This document shows positions 1 through 6,554 of a DNA stretch of 16,934 nt, one piece after another. The DNA lies in assembly GCA_003482885.1 (NCBI GenBank), contig DMXN01000036.1:8934-25867 (forward strand), given 5' to 3'. Source of the stretch: Candidatus Moraniibacteriota bacterium (GTDB lineage: Bacteria > Patescibacteriota > Minisyncoccia > Moranbacterales > UBA2206). The stretch's first letter is position 1. Every line of letters begins with the position of its first letter. Position numbers and translations under genes: made by a program. The notes beneath the pieces are model-generated. The model searched no databases, had not been told where the DNA came from, and saw only the letters and a list, made by a program, of their open reading frames with translations.

Positions 1-10
1 AAATAAAAAA

Positions 11-2473
11 ATGGACCAGTTAAACTACAATTTTTTAATCAACATTTCGCTTTTTATTTCCGGCGTTTTGACATTGGTCAGTGGCGGGTGGATGGTGGCG
101 TCGAGTTTTTTGCGTTTTCGCGCGCAAATTAACCAGTCGATGAATTTGGATTTGGATATAATCCGCGTTTCCAAAATCAATAAAAGCGAGGAAGAAAAAA
201 ACAAGGAAGGCGAAAATTGGAAAAACGAAATCGGAGCAATGGAACAAATGCTCACCGCTTTTTCATCGATTAGAGACACCCGTAGTTTTATGAAAAAACT
301 GCTTTACGGTTCACCATGCATTTCATTGGAAATCGCCAATCCCGCTAAAAGCGAAGAAATCATTTTCTATATCGCCGTGCCGCGAAAATTCCGCGAGAAT
401 ATTGAAAAACAAATTCACAGTTTTTTTCCATACGCGTCTTTGGAGAAAACGGTCGACTTTAATATTTTCTTTCCCGGAAGCCAAACGGAAGCGTCGATTG
501 TGAAATTAAAAAATAAATTCGCTTTGCCGATTCGCACTTATGAAAGCCAAGAGATGGATCCGCTTAATGCGATTGCCAACGCGTTAAGCAAATTGGACAC
601 AGCCAGCGAGGGCGCTGCCGTACAGTTGGTGTTGAAACCGGCGGGAACAGCTTGGCGTTCGGCCGGAAAACATATCGCTCATGAAATGCAGCAAGGCAAA
701 AGATTGCGCGATGTCAATAAATCTTTTTTGGCGAAAGCGGTAAAGGAAATCGGAACGATGTTTTTGGATGTGATTACTCCCGGGAAAAAAGACGAAGGCG
801 ATAAAAATAAAACGGTGCAGTTGACGCCGGAAGAACAAGAGCTGGTCAAAGGCATTGAAAAAAAAGCTTCCAAGACAGGATTTGAAACCAATATTCGTTT
901 GGTTGCTTCAGCGACGACCAGCGAACGGGCGCAAGAAATTTTAGCGCATTTGGAAAACGCTTTCGCGCAATATGAAAACGGAGATATAAATTGTTTTCAA
1001 GTTAGGCGAGTGAATAAAAAAGATGTCGCTTTTGATTTCATTTTTCGCAATTTCAAATCGGAAGAAAAAATGATTTTGGGCGTGGAAGAAATTTCCAGCA
1101 TTTTTCATATTCCCATTTCTACCACCGAAGCGCCGAAAATCAAATGGCTCAAGGCTAATGCGGCTCCGCCTCCGATTGGAATTCCGGAAAAAGGCATACT
1201 TATCGGCTTCAATGAATATCGTGGAACAAAAACGGATATTCGTTTGACGGAAAGCGATCGAAGAAGACATCTTTATACGATAGGACAGACCGGAACCGGA
1301 AAAACGACTATTTTGCAAGAAATGGCAAAACAAGATGCGCGCGAAGGGCGAGGATTTTGTTTTATTGATCCGCACGGCGATGCAATTGAAGATATCATGA
1401 CAGCTATTCCCAAAGAGCGCGCCGGCGATGTAGTGTTTTTCGATCCTTCGGATGTTGAACGGCCGTTCGGTTTGAATATGCTGGAATATGATCCGGAGCA
1501 TCCGGAACAAATGACATTTGTGATCAATGAAATGATTGGAATTTTTGACCAACTTTACGATTTGAAAGCGACTGGCGGTCCGATGTTCGAACAATATATG
1601 CGCAACGCGATGTTTCTTGTGATGAATGATCCCGATTCCGGTTCGACGCTGATGGAAATTTCCAAAGTTATGGCGGACGAAGAATTCCGCGCGATGAAAC
1701 TTTCCAAGTGTTCCAATCAAACCGTGATTGATTTTTGGACAAAAGAAGCGGAAAAAGCGGGAGGCGAGGCGGCGCTGGCGAATATGGTGCCATACATCAC
1801 TTCTAAGCTTACGCCGTTTATTTCCAATGATATGATGCGCCCGATTATTTCCCAACAGAAAAGCACCATCAATTTTCGCGATGTTATGGATAATAAAAAA
1901 ATTCTGCTTGTTTCTCTTTCTAAGGGGAAAATTGGTGAAATAAATGCTCGGCTTTTAGGAATGGTGATAGTGGGGAAAATTTTGATGGCGGCGCTGGGAC
2001 GCACTAATATTTTGGAAAATGATCGCGTTGACTTTTATCTTTATCTGGACGAATTTCAAAATGTTACGACGAACTCTATCGCGCAAATTCTTTCCGAGGC
2101 GAGAAAATATCGGCTTTGCCTTAATATCGCTCATCAGTTTATCGCTCAGCTCAAAGAGGAAATTTCCAAAGCGGTGTTTGGCAATATCGGTTCAATGATA
2201 ATTTATCGCGTTGGTCCGGAAGACGCGGAATTTTTGGAAAAACAAGTAGCGCCTGTTTTTTCGCGCAATGATTTGGTGAATGTGGATAATTATAAAGGAT
2301 TTGCCAAAATTTTAATTAACGGCGCGCTAACCAAACCGTTTAATATCCAAGGCTTTCCGCCAACCAAAGGCGATCAAGAAATCGCCAACGCCATAAAAGA
2401 ATTATCCCGTCTAACTTATGGCCGAGATCGGCATATTGTTAATCAAGAAATCATCGCGAGGACGAAGTTTTGA
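11..2473 (+). CDS. Membrane-anchored VirD4/TraG-like (HerA-FtsK superfamily) ATPase
   Basis: An 820-residue protein with an N-terminal hydrophobic segment (about residues 8-34) followed by a long mixed region and a C-terminal RecA-like motor. The Walker A motif GQTGTGKT lies at residues 425-432, followed by the FIDPHGD segment typical of TraG/VirD4 and HerA-like ATPases. The Walker B motif LYLDEF has D680 and E681, and a downstream NIAHQF matches the sensor glutamine region of type IV coupling proteins. By family knowledge such proteins pump DNA or protein through a membrane-associated hexamer; the substrate here is unknown. No relaxase, VirB or pilus gene lies in the window, so a conjugation role is inference. 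The ATG at 11 has no Shine-Dalgarno, like its neighbours. The last 122 bp are duplicated at 3773-3894. No terminator is seen directly after the stop. Confident as a VirD4/HerA-type ATPase; the exact role is uncertain. Confidence 0.85.
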   Translation: MDQLNYNFLINISLFISGVLTLVSGGWMVASSFLRFRAQINQSMNLDLDIIRVSKINKSEEEKNKEGENWKNEIGAMEQMLTAFSSIRDTRSFMKKLLYGSPCISLEIANPAKSEEIIFYIAVPRKFRENIEKQIHSFFPYASLEKTVDFNIFFPGSQTEASIVKLKNKFALPIRTYESQEMDPLNAIANALSKLDTASEGAAVQLVLKPAGTAWRSAGKHIAHEMQQGKRLRDVNKSFLAKAVKEIGTMFLDVITPGKKDEGDKNKTVQLTPEEQELVKGIEKKASKTGFETNIRLVASATTSERAQEILAHLENAFAQYENGDINCFQVRRVNKKDVAFDFIFRNFKSEEKMILGVEEISSIFHIPISTTEAPKIKWLKANAAPPPIGIPEKGILIGFNEYRGTKTDIRLTESDRRRHLYTIGQTGTGKTTILQEMAKQDAREGRGFCFIDPHGDAIEDIMTAIPKERAGDVVFFDPSDVERPFGLNMLEYDPEHPEQMTFVINEMIGIFDQLYDLKATGGPMFEQYMRNAMFLVMNDPDSGSTLMEISKVMADEEFRAMKLSKCSNQTVIDFWTKEAEKAGGEAALANMVPYITSKLTPFISNDMMRPIISQQKSTINFRDVMDNKKILLVSLSKGKIGEINARLLGMVIVGKILMAALGRTNILENDRVDFYLYLDEFQNVTTNSIAQILSEARKYRLCLNIAHQFIAQLKEEISKAVFGNIGSMIIYRVGPEDAEFLEKQVAPVFSRNDLVNVDNYKGFAKILINGALTKPFNIQGFPPTKGDQEIANAIKELSRLTYGRDRHIVNQEIIARTKF
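2350..2471 (+). repeat. Direct repeat, copy A (3' end of the VirD4-like gene)
   Basis: This 122-bp stretch encodes the last 40 or so residues of the VirD4-like ATPase. It recurs at 3773-3894 in the same orientation with one mismatch (A at 2466, G at 3889). Similarity starts abruptly at 2350 and stops within the stop-codon region. The two copies bracket a 1.3 kb accessory island. Confidence 0.95.
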
Positions 2474-2559
2474 TTTATTATTTTGTTAAATTTTAATAGG
2501 ATATTTTTCTGTAATTTCATGAGCGGAAAAAGCGATTTTTTGTTTTGCTTAAAATACAC

Positions 2560-2565
2560 TATAAT
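2560..2565 (+). promoter_or_regulatory. Consensus -10 hexamer before the methyltransferase remnant
   Basis: A perfect TATAAT lies here, but the position 17 bp upstream (2537-2542) is only T-rich with no convincing -35. The expected start of transcription, 6-7 nt downstream of the hexamer, falls on the ATG at 2572, so the transcript would be leaderless or nearly so. Inferred from sequence only. Confidence 0.45.
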
Positions 2566-2571
2566 ATACAT

Positions 2572-2973
2572 ATGAACGCGAAAATAAAAAAAGAAAATGG
2601 CATTGTTTTCACCCCCGAATGGGTGGTTGATTTTATGGTTGAAGAAATATTTAATAGCCAAAAAATAAGGGGCGATGAAAAAATCTTAGATGCTGGATGC
2701 GGCGAGGGAGTATTTGTTACAATCGCCGCTCAAAAATTTTCAAAAATAACAGGCAAAAAAATAGAAAATGTCGTAGAAGAAAATATTTATTTTGCCGATA
2801 TATCAGAAGAATATATAGAAAAAACAAAACAAAACTTACAAAAAATATCAGAAAATAAAATCAAAAAATTTAACGCGATTACAGATGATTTTTGTTTTCA
2901 TGATTTTAATAAAAAATCACATGCAGGTTCAGGCGTCTCGCCTGAACTATTCAGTTCTGGAAAGCTTCTTTAA
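2572..2973 (+). pseudogene. Truncated N6-adenine DNA methyltransferase (N-terminal fragment)
   Basis: The reading frame encodes about 133 residues. An early FTPEWVVDFMV matches motif X of gamma-class N6-adenine methyltransferases, and ILDAGCGEG is the SAM-binding motif I. An acidic loop (FADIS) follows. The catalytic NPP(Y/F) motif expected soon after is missing: the frame runs straight into the left REP hairpin at 2921 and ends with a tail encoded by that repeat (GSGVSPEL). Full-length relatives run to several hundred residues, so this is an amino-terminal stub and should be inactive. I prefer the ATG at 2572 to a TTG at 2545 because a TATAAT lies between them. No methyltransferase continuation is recognisable after the RAYT module. 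It was probably part of a restriction-modification or solitary methylase gene broken by the mobile element. Confidence 0.75.
2921..2947 (+). repeat. REP-like hairpin, left copy
   Basis: Contains GTTCAGGCG (2927-2935), loop TCT, CGCCTGAAC (2939-2947): a perfect 9-bp stem. Together with the preceding ATGCAG it is a perfect inverted copy of 3521-3547. It encodes the artificial C-terminus of the methyltransferase stub. Confidence 0.9.
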
Positions 2974-2997
2974 GTCGCTAATAAAATAAAAAACAAA

Positions 2998-3570
2998 ATG
3001 CCATCTGCGCGAGTATCAAAAGAAGAAAATTGCGGAGTGTATTTTCTGACTATCACGGTCAAAAATTGGTATTATGTTTTGGACAGATATTACCGTTGGA
3101 ATATTTTAGCTAATTCTCTGAAATATTTAAAAGAAAATAAAAACCTCAAACTTTTCAATTTTGTGTTTATGATCAATCATATTCACTTGATTGTATTTTC
3201 CGAAGATATTGCCGGATTTTTAAGAGATTTAAAAGGTTTTACTTCAAAGGAAATTGCTAAAAATATCCAAAGAACCGAACCGAATTTATTGAAAATTTTT
3301 ACCAATGAGAAAAATGAATTTGAATTTTGGGAAAAAACCAATATGCCAAAAATAATTGAAACTGAAAAATTTTATTTTCAAAAAGCAAAATATATTCATG
3401 ACAATCCGATTAAAAGAGAATATGTGACCGAAGATAAAAATTGGTATTGGTCTTCAGCTAATTTAGATTGTGAATTAAAGGCGGATGATATGAATGACTT
3501 TACTTTTCCAGAAATAAACGGTTCAGGCGAGACGCCTGAACCTGCATCTCAGGTTTTAGAAGCTTTATAA
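2998..3570 (+). CDS. REP-associated tyrosine transposase (RAYT, IS200-like Y1 family)
   Basis: A 190-residue protein of the Y1_Tnp/TnpA_REP type, which by family knowledge cuts and joins REP hairpins as single-stranded DNA. Visible marks are the N-terminal strand CGVYFLTITV, the HUH motif NHIHLIV with H61 and H63, and the C-terminal block YIHDNPIKREYV (Y132, H134, N136, P137) followed by WYWSSA, typical of this group. The usual WqxxYhdhiI block that carries the nucleophile in many RAYTs reads WEKTNMPKII here, so the catalytic tyrosine is not where expected. Either this subgroup uses another tyrosine (those around 127-132 are candidates) or the enzyme is dead. The final residues (GSGETPEPAS) are encoded by the right REP. 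The ATG at 2998 follows an A-rich stretch without Shine-Dalgarno. Family assignment is firm; activity is uncertain. Confidence 0.88.
   Translation: MPSARVSKEENCGVYFLTITVKNWYYVLDRYYRWNILANSLKYLKENKNLKLFNFVFMINHIHLIVFSEDIAGFLRDLKGFTSKEIAKNIQRTEPNLLKIFTNEKNEFEFWEKTNMPKIIETEKFYFQKAKYIHDNPIKREYVTEDKNWYWSSANLDCELKADDMNDFTFPEINGSGETPEPASQVLEAL
3521..3547 (-). repeat. REP-like hairpin, right copy (inverted)
   Basis: GTTCAGGCG (3521-3529), loop AGA, CGCCTGAAC (3533-3541), then CTGCAT: the exact reverse complement of 2921-2947. It lies inside the 3' end of the transposase reading frame, so it serves both as coding sequence and as probable transposase substrate. Confidence 0.9.
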
Positions 3571-3575
3571 AGTTT
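3551..3575 (+). repeat. 25-bp repeat, copy a (matches 3888-3912)
   Basis: This 25-bp stretch after the right REP matches 3888-3912 with one mismatch (G at 3562, A at 3899). Copy b spans the stop codon of the duplicated gene tail and its downstream palindrome. Copy a, spanning the transposase stop codon, therefore looks like a remnant of another copy of the same gene-end junction. Confidence 0.8.
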
Positions 3576-3665
3576 GGAAATTTGACCATTTTTTTAAATC
3601 GTGTAAAAATTAGCCAACTAAAAAATAAACTTGTTGTTTAAAAATTGAATATAGGGAGAATGACC

Positions 3666-3772
3666 ATGAAATCGATCGATCCAGCAGTGCGGATTTTCAA
3701 ACCGAAGTAGGCGATAATGTTCAAATTCGCGAATTTTGTACAATCAGGGATAGTGCGATTGGTCACAGTTGC
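3666..3772 (+). pseudogene. Frameshifted, truncated hexapeptide-repeat acyltransferase fragment
   Basis: An ATG at 3666 preceded by AGGGAG (3653-3658), the only good Shine-Dalgarno-like site noticed in the window, starts MKSIDPAVRIFKPK and then meets TAG. Switching frame near 3700 continues as VGDNVQIREFCTIRDSAIG, which has the hexapeptide periodicity of left-handed beta-helix acyltransferases (sugar O-acetyl or N-acyl transferases). The frame is cut exactly at 3773, where the duplicated tail of the VirD4-like gene begins. It is most likely the first 35 residues of such a gene, dead through both a one-base shift and truncation. The assignment rests on a short match, so it is moderate. Confidence 0.5.
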
Positions 3773-3894
3773 AGGCTTTCCGCCAACCAAAGGCGATCAA
3801 GAAATCGCCAACGCCATAAAAGAATTATCCCGTCTAACTTATGGCCGAGATCGGCATATTGTTAATCAAGAAATCATCGCGAGGACGAGGTTTT
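3773..3894 (+). repeat. Direct repeat, copy B (duplicated 3' end of the VirD4-like gene)
   Basis: 121 of 122 bases match 2350-2471. The copy still encodes the in-frame C-terminus (ending IIARTRF then TAG, against IIARTKF then TGA in copy A) but has no gene body. Unlike copy A, it is followed at once by a palindrome and T-run that look like a gene-end terminator. This suggests that copy B keeps the ancestral downstream flank. Confidence 0.95.
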
Positions 3895-3912
3895 AGAAAC
3901 TTTATAAAGTTT
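3888..3912 (+). repeat. 25-bp repeat, copy b (matches 3551-3575)
   Basis: 24 of 25 bases match 3551-3575. It covers the last bases and stop codon of direct repeat copy B and the palindrome that follows. Confidence 0.8.
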
Positions 3913-3916
3913 TTTT
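3897..3916 (+). terminator. Weak Rho-independent terminator (plus strand)
   Basis: AAACTTTATAAAGTTT (3897-3912) is a perfect palindrome and runs into further T bases to 3916. The stem is all A/T apart from one G/C pair, so it is weak. It would end plus-strand transcripts from the duplicated gene tail, and it overlaps the stop codon of the convergent minus-strand gene. Confidence 0.45.
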
Positions 3917-6437
3917 ATTCTCTCATTCCGAAACTTTTTACTCCTTTTTCATTCGAAATATAAATCAAATTATTTTCTTCGCCGACGGAAAAGTCCGTGG
4001 CGTCGGCGATGTCGGGATTATAGTATTGCGCTAAAATTTTTCCGTCGTTATCGAGCTTTATAATTCTTGCGTTGATTTTATCCAAAACATATAAATTGCT
4101 TAATTTTCTTTCAGTGTATAATTTTTCCGCCAAAATTTTCGTCGCGGTGTTTTCGATGGAAAATTCTTGTTTCTTTCCGCGAAATAATTTTATGATGTTT
4201 TTTCCGTCAAGAATAAAAATATTTTCATTAATAGCCATGTTTCGCGCGCCTGATAAATCCAAAGCTTCTTTCAGCCAGTTGGTTTTTTCGCCGAATCCGC
4301 CTTCTGCGCGCGGATAGCGGTAAATTTGATTATTTTTTTGATTGAGCAGGTACAAATAAGTAAGGTAAGTTTTTCCGTCGGCTATTTTTCCGTTTTCCGG
4401 AAAAGCCAGCGCGCCGGGTTGAAATTTTCCAGTGGTCGGAGCGAGTGAAATAATCTGATTATTCTTAACAAGAAAAATTAAACTCAAATCGTTCATTCCC
4501 AAAAACAATTCCGGATTTTGAAAATCTTGCGGAATTGGAAAGCTCTTTTTATTTTCCAAATCAATAATTTTATTTTCTGCCAGCGCGAAAAATTTGTCGT
4601 TAAGATTGAGAATATTTTTAATATTTCCGGCATAAACCTCACTCGTTTTTTCCACTTGGGTAACATTTTTATCTTGCGCCAGTGGCGGGACAAGCGGCGT
4701 TTTTTCGACAATTTCTACTTTTGCTTCTTCTGGTTTATTTTCCCATTTCGCGATCCAATAAGGAACTATTAACAGTAAAAATATAATAATAACAGCGTAC
4801 AACCTTTGCTGGTAATTGAGTTTTCCCGCCAATTGTTTCAATCGGGAAAAGTCGGGTAAAAAATTATTTAACTTGTTTGGCAATGTCGTAGAAATTGCGG
4901 GGGTTGCGGGAACAGCAGAAATAGTAGAGGCGACAGAAATAACGGAGCTATTTTCTAGAACATTATTTTGAACAGTATTATTCCGGTTGATATTTTTTTT
5001 ACTTTTATTATTCCGATAATTCAGCCACCGGCTTTTGTCAAAAGCGAATAGAAGCGCCAAGCCGCGAAGCGGTATTCGCAAAAGAATAACAGCGCCGTCA
5101 ATAATCTTTTCTCCCAGCCATTCCAATTTGTCTTCCGGCGCCAGTGTTTGAAAAAAAACTTTAATTTTTCGAAACAAGTCGCGATAAGCGGAATTTGTCA
5201 GCGGTTTCGCCCTTAATGTGTCGCGCAATTCTTTTTTTGCCGGATCTTCCGGCATCGTTGGTAAAATTTCTTTTTCCAACCGCGCCATTTGATTTTCTCT
5301 ATCCGCTTTTTTCTGCGCGCTTTTCATTTTCCATTTTTGCTTTTGGGAAATAAAAGAAATTCTTAATTTATTTTTTTTACTTATCCAATAATTTTTAGCG
5401 CTAAGAAAAACACCGGAAAACAGGGCGGAAATTTTTTCCGCGGTTTTGGCGAAAAAAGAAAAATCAAAAGAGTCTTTTTTGTCGTAAGTTTTAGCCAAAA
5501 AGACGGTGTCATCTTTGATGTAGATATGACCGGTTTTCTTATCGATAAAATCGTCTTTGTTTTTTTCCGGTTTTTTAATTATCTCTCGCGTTTTTTCGGC
5601 GGGCGGGTTTTCGCGGGCGGTTTCTATTTTTTCCGCCTTCTCTATATTATCTCGGGAAGTTTTTTTGCGGAAAGCCATTTGGCTGAAAGCGTTTATTTTT
5701 TGCGTTTTTTTCTCCGGCAGAGCGGCAATATCCGCAATTTCTTTCTCATCAATGGCGATAATCAGCGCGGCGGTGTTATCCAGTTCATTAACCAACGCGG
5801 TATTTAAAAAGCGGACAAAATCTTCAGTGGAAAATTTAAGAGCGCTTTTTTTTATTTCTTCCAAGGAAAAAATGTCAAAAATTTCTTTGGTGGAAAAAAT
5901 CAGCTTATCCGTTTTTTCTATTTTTCCCGAGATGATGTCTTGGAAAGTTTTTAATGGATTGGAATCGGCGGCGTCCGCGGAATTTTCCGTAATCTCCGTT
6001 ACATTCGATCCGCGCAAAAGAAAGGCGGAAATATTTCCGGTTTGCGAAAGCAAAAGATTATTTTTTTCAATCACGGCGCAAACGGCATTGATTTTTCCGA
6101 TCCAGCCGATATTTTCATGCGCCGCCAGCTTTGCCAGCGCTAGGTTGGCTTTGCGCAAAGTAGCTTCGAAATTTTCTACCGCTCCGCGATTGACGCGCGA
6201 AAAATATTCTTTTTTAATTATGGAAATTAAATAATTGACAACATAGGAAGAATCTTCGCTGCGGTCGTCGATTTGAAAAATGCCGAATAAAACACCTAAA
6301 TTTTGCCGGGAAATATTTTCCGGTTTTTCTACCAATGTTTCCAAAAAAGGTCGGTATTCTTTTTTGTTGCAAACTAAAATATCCTTGAATACGGGTTCTA
6401 GCGAGAATATTTTTTTATCCGGTTTTTTCTTAGGCAT
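3915..6437 (-). CDS. Degenerate PP2C-like domain, one membrane span and C-terminal beta-propeller-like domain
   Basis: An 840-residue protein not recognised by name. Residues about 1-228 follow the PP2C phosphatase fold: an acidic first strand (FQIDDRSEDS, D57/D58), then GKINAVCAVIEKNNLLLSQ-TGNISAFLLRG in place of the usual GDSRxYL, then LIFSTKEIFDIFSLEEI in place of the usual SDGL, and finally LDNTAALIIAID with the conserved DN (D220, N221). Two metal-binding aspartates appear lost (N135 for D, T183 for D), so it may bind phosphoproteins without cleaving them. A long charged linker with a hydrophobic patch (about 445-466) precedes one clear membrane segment (about 545-565). The basic side before it predicts a cytoplasmic N-terminus. 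Residues about 600-840 are strand-rich repeats resembling an NHL-like beta-propeller outside the membrane. It is divergent from the ATP synthase operon. The role is inferred to be transmembrane signalling or scaffolding. Confidence 0.6.
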   Translation of the reverse strand: MPKKKPDKKIFSLEPVFKDILVCNKKEYRPFLETLVEKPENISRQNLGVLFGIFQIDDRSEDSSYVVNYLISIIKKEYFSRVNRGAVENFEATLRKANLALAKLAAHENIGWIGKINAVCAVIEKNNLLLSQTGNISAFLLRGSNVTEITENSADAADSNPLKTFQDIISGKIEKTDKLIFSTKEIFDIFSLEEIKKSALKFSTEDFVRFLNTALVNELDNTAALIIAIDEKEIADIAALPEKKTQKINAFSQMAFRKKTSRDNIEKAEKIETARENPPAEKTREIIKKPEKNKDDFIDKKTGHIYIKDDTVFLAKTYDKKDSFDFSFFAKTAEKISALFSGVFLSAKNYWISKKNKLRISFISQKQKWKMKSAQKKADRENQMARLEKEILPTMPEDPAKKELRDTLRAKPLTNSAYRDLFRKIKVFFQTLAPEDKLEWLGEKIIDGAVILLRIPLRGLALLFAFDKSRWLNYRNNKSKKNINRNNTVQNNVLENSSVISVASTISAVPATPAISTTLPNKLNNFLPDFSRLKQLAGKLNYQQRLYAVIIIFLLLIVPYWIAKWENKPEEAKVEIVEKTPLVPPLAQDKNVTQVEKTSEVYAGNIKNILNLNDKFFALAENKIIDLENKKSFPIPQDFQNPELFLGMNDLSLIFLVKNNQIISLAPTTGKFQPGALAFPENGKIADGKTYLTYLYLLNQKNNQIYRYPRAEGGFGEKTNWLKEALDLSGARNMAINENIFILDGKNIIKLFRGKKQEFSIENTATKILAEKLYTERKLSNLYVLDKINARIIKLDNDGKILAQYYNPDIADATDFSVGEENNLIYISNEKGVKSFGMRE

Positions 6438-6446
6438 ACTGGAATT

Positions 6447-6454
6447 ATTTTAGC
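6447..6454 (-). promoter_or_regulatory. Extended -10 promoter for the PP2C-like gene
   Basis: On the minus strand TG-C-TAAAAT (TAAAAT at 6452-6447, TG just upstream) resembles an extended -10. No good -35 lies 16-18 bp upstream. The predicted transcript would start about 3 nt before the ATG at 6437, giving an almost leaderless mRNA. Confidence 0.4.
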
Positions 6455-6496
6455 ACAAATCGGGGAAAACAAAAATAAACGGGAGAATTATCGGTA

Positions 6497-6525
6497 TTGA
6501 CTTTTTTTAAAAACTAAGCAAAAAT
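6497..6525 (+). promoter_or_regulatory. Candidate ATP synthase operon promoter
   Basis: TTGACT (6497-6502, five of six consensus -35 bases), a 17-bp spacer and AAAAAT (6520-6525, four of six -10 bases) lie in the divergent gap before atpI. The start of transcription would fall near 6531-6532, at an in-frame ATG of atpI. The -35 is convincing and the -10 is weak. Confidence 0.4.
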
Positions 6526-6554
6526 AATTAATGTGGCATTATGTTATTTTTACA

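Larger units (their letters stand above)
2921..3547 (+). mobile_element. RAYT transposase module bounded by inverted REP hairpins
   Basis: A 627-bp unit made of a Y1-like (RAYT/TnpA_REP) transposase gene between two perfect 27-bp inverted copies (2921-2947 and 3521-3547), each holding a 9-bp-stem hairpin with a 3-nt loop. The inner flanks also share TTCTGGAAA at matching distances, at 2954-2962 and, in reverse complement, at 3506-3514. This is the layout of a RAYT with its cognate REPs, by family knowledge. The left boundary falls inside a methyltransferase frame. No target-site duplication is evident, as expected for single-strand HUH transposition. The outer ends are inferred from where identity stops. 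Confidence 0.7.

Noticed and set aside
941..1855. A 304-codon open frame on the minus strand opposite the VirD4-like gene
   Set aside because: It lies wholly antisense to a gene with clear Walker motifs and encodes a His/Arg/Phe-rich composition typical of an antisense shadow. No domain is recognisable.
2521..2547. Possible terminator after the VirD4-like gene (A-run, GCGA, T-run)
   Set aside because: The stem would be only five A/T pairs, too weak to support.
3549..3641. Possible C-terminal remnant of the methyltransferase after the RAYT module (open frame ending KNKLVV)
   Set aside because: About 30 codons without any recognisable motif; it starts in repeat-derived sequence, so it cannot be told from chance.
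5557..6234. A 225-codon open frame on the plus strand opposite the PP2C-like gene
   Set aside because: Its Phe/Ser/Arg-rich composition mirrors the Lys/Glu-rich minus-strand protein. The minus strand has a coherent domain order, so this is a shadow.
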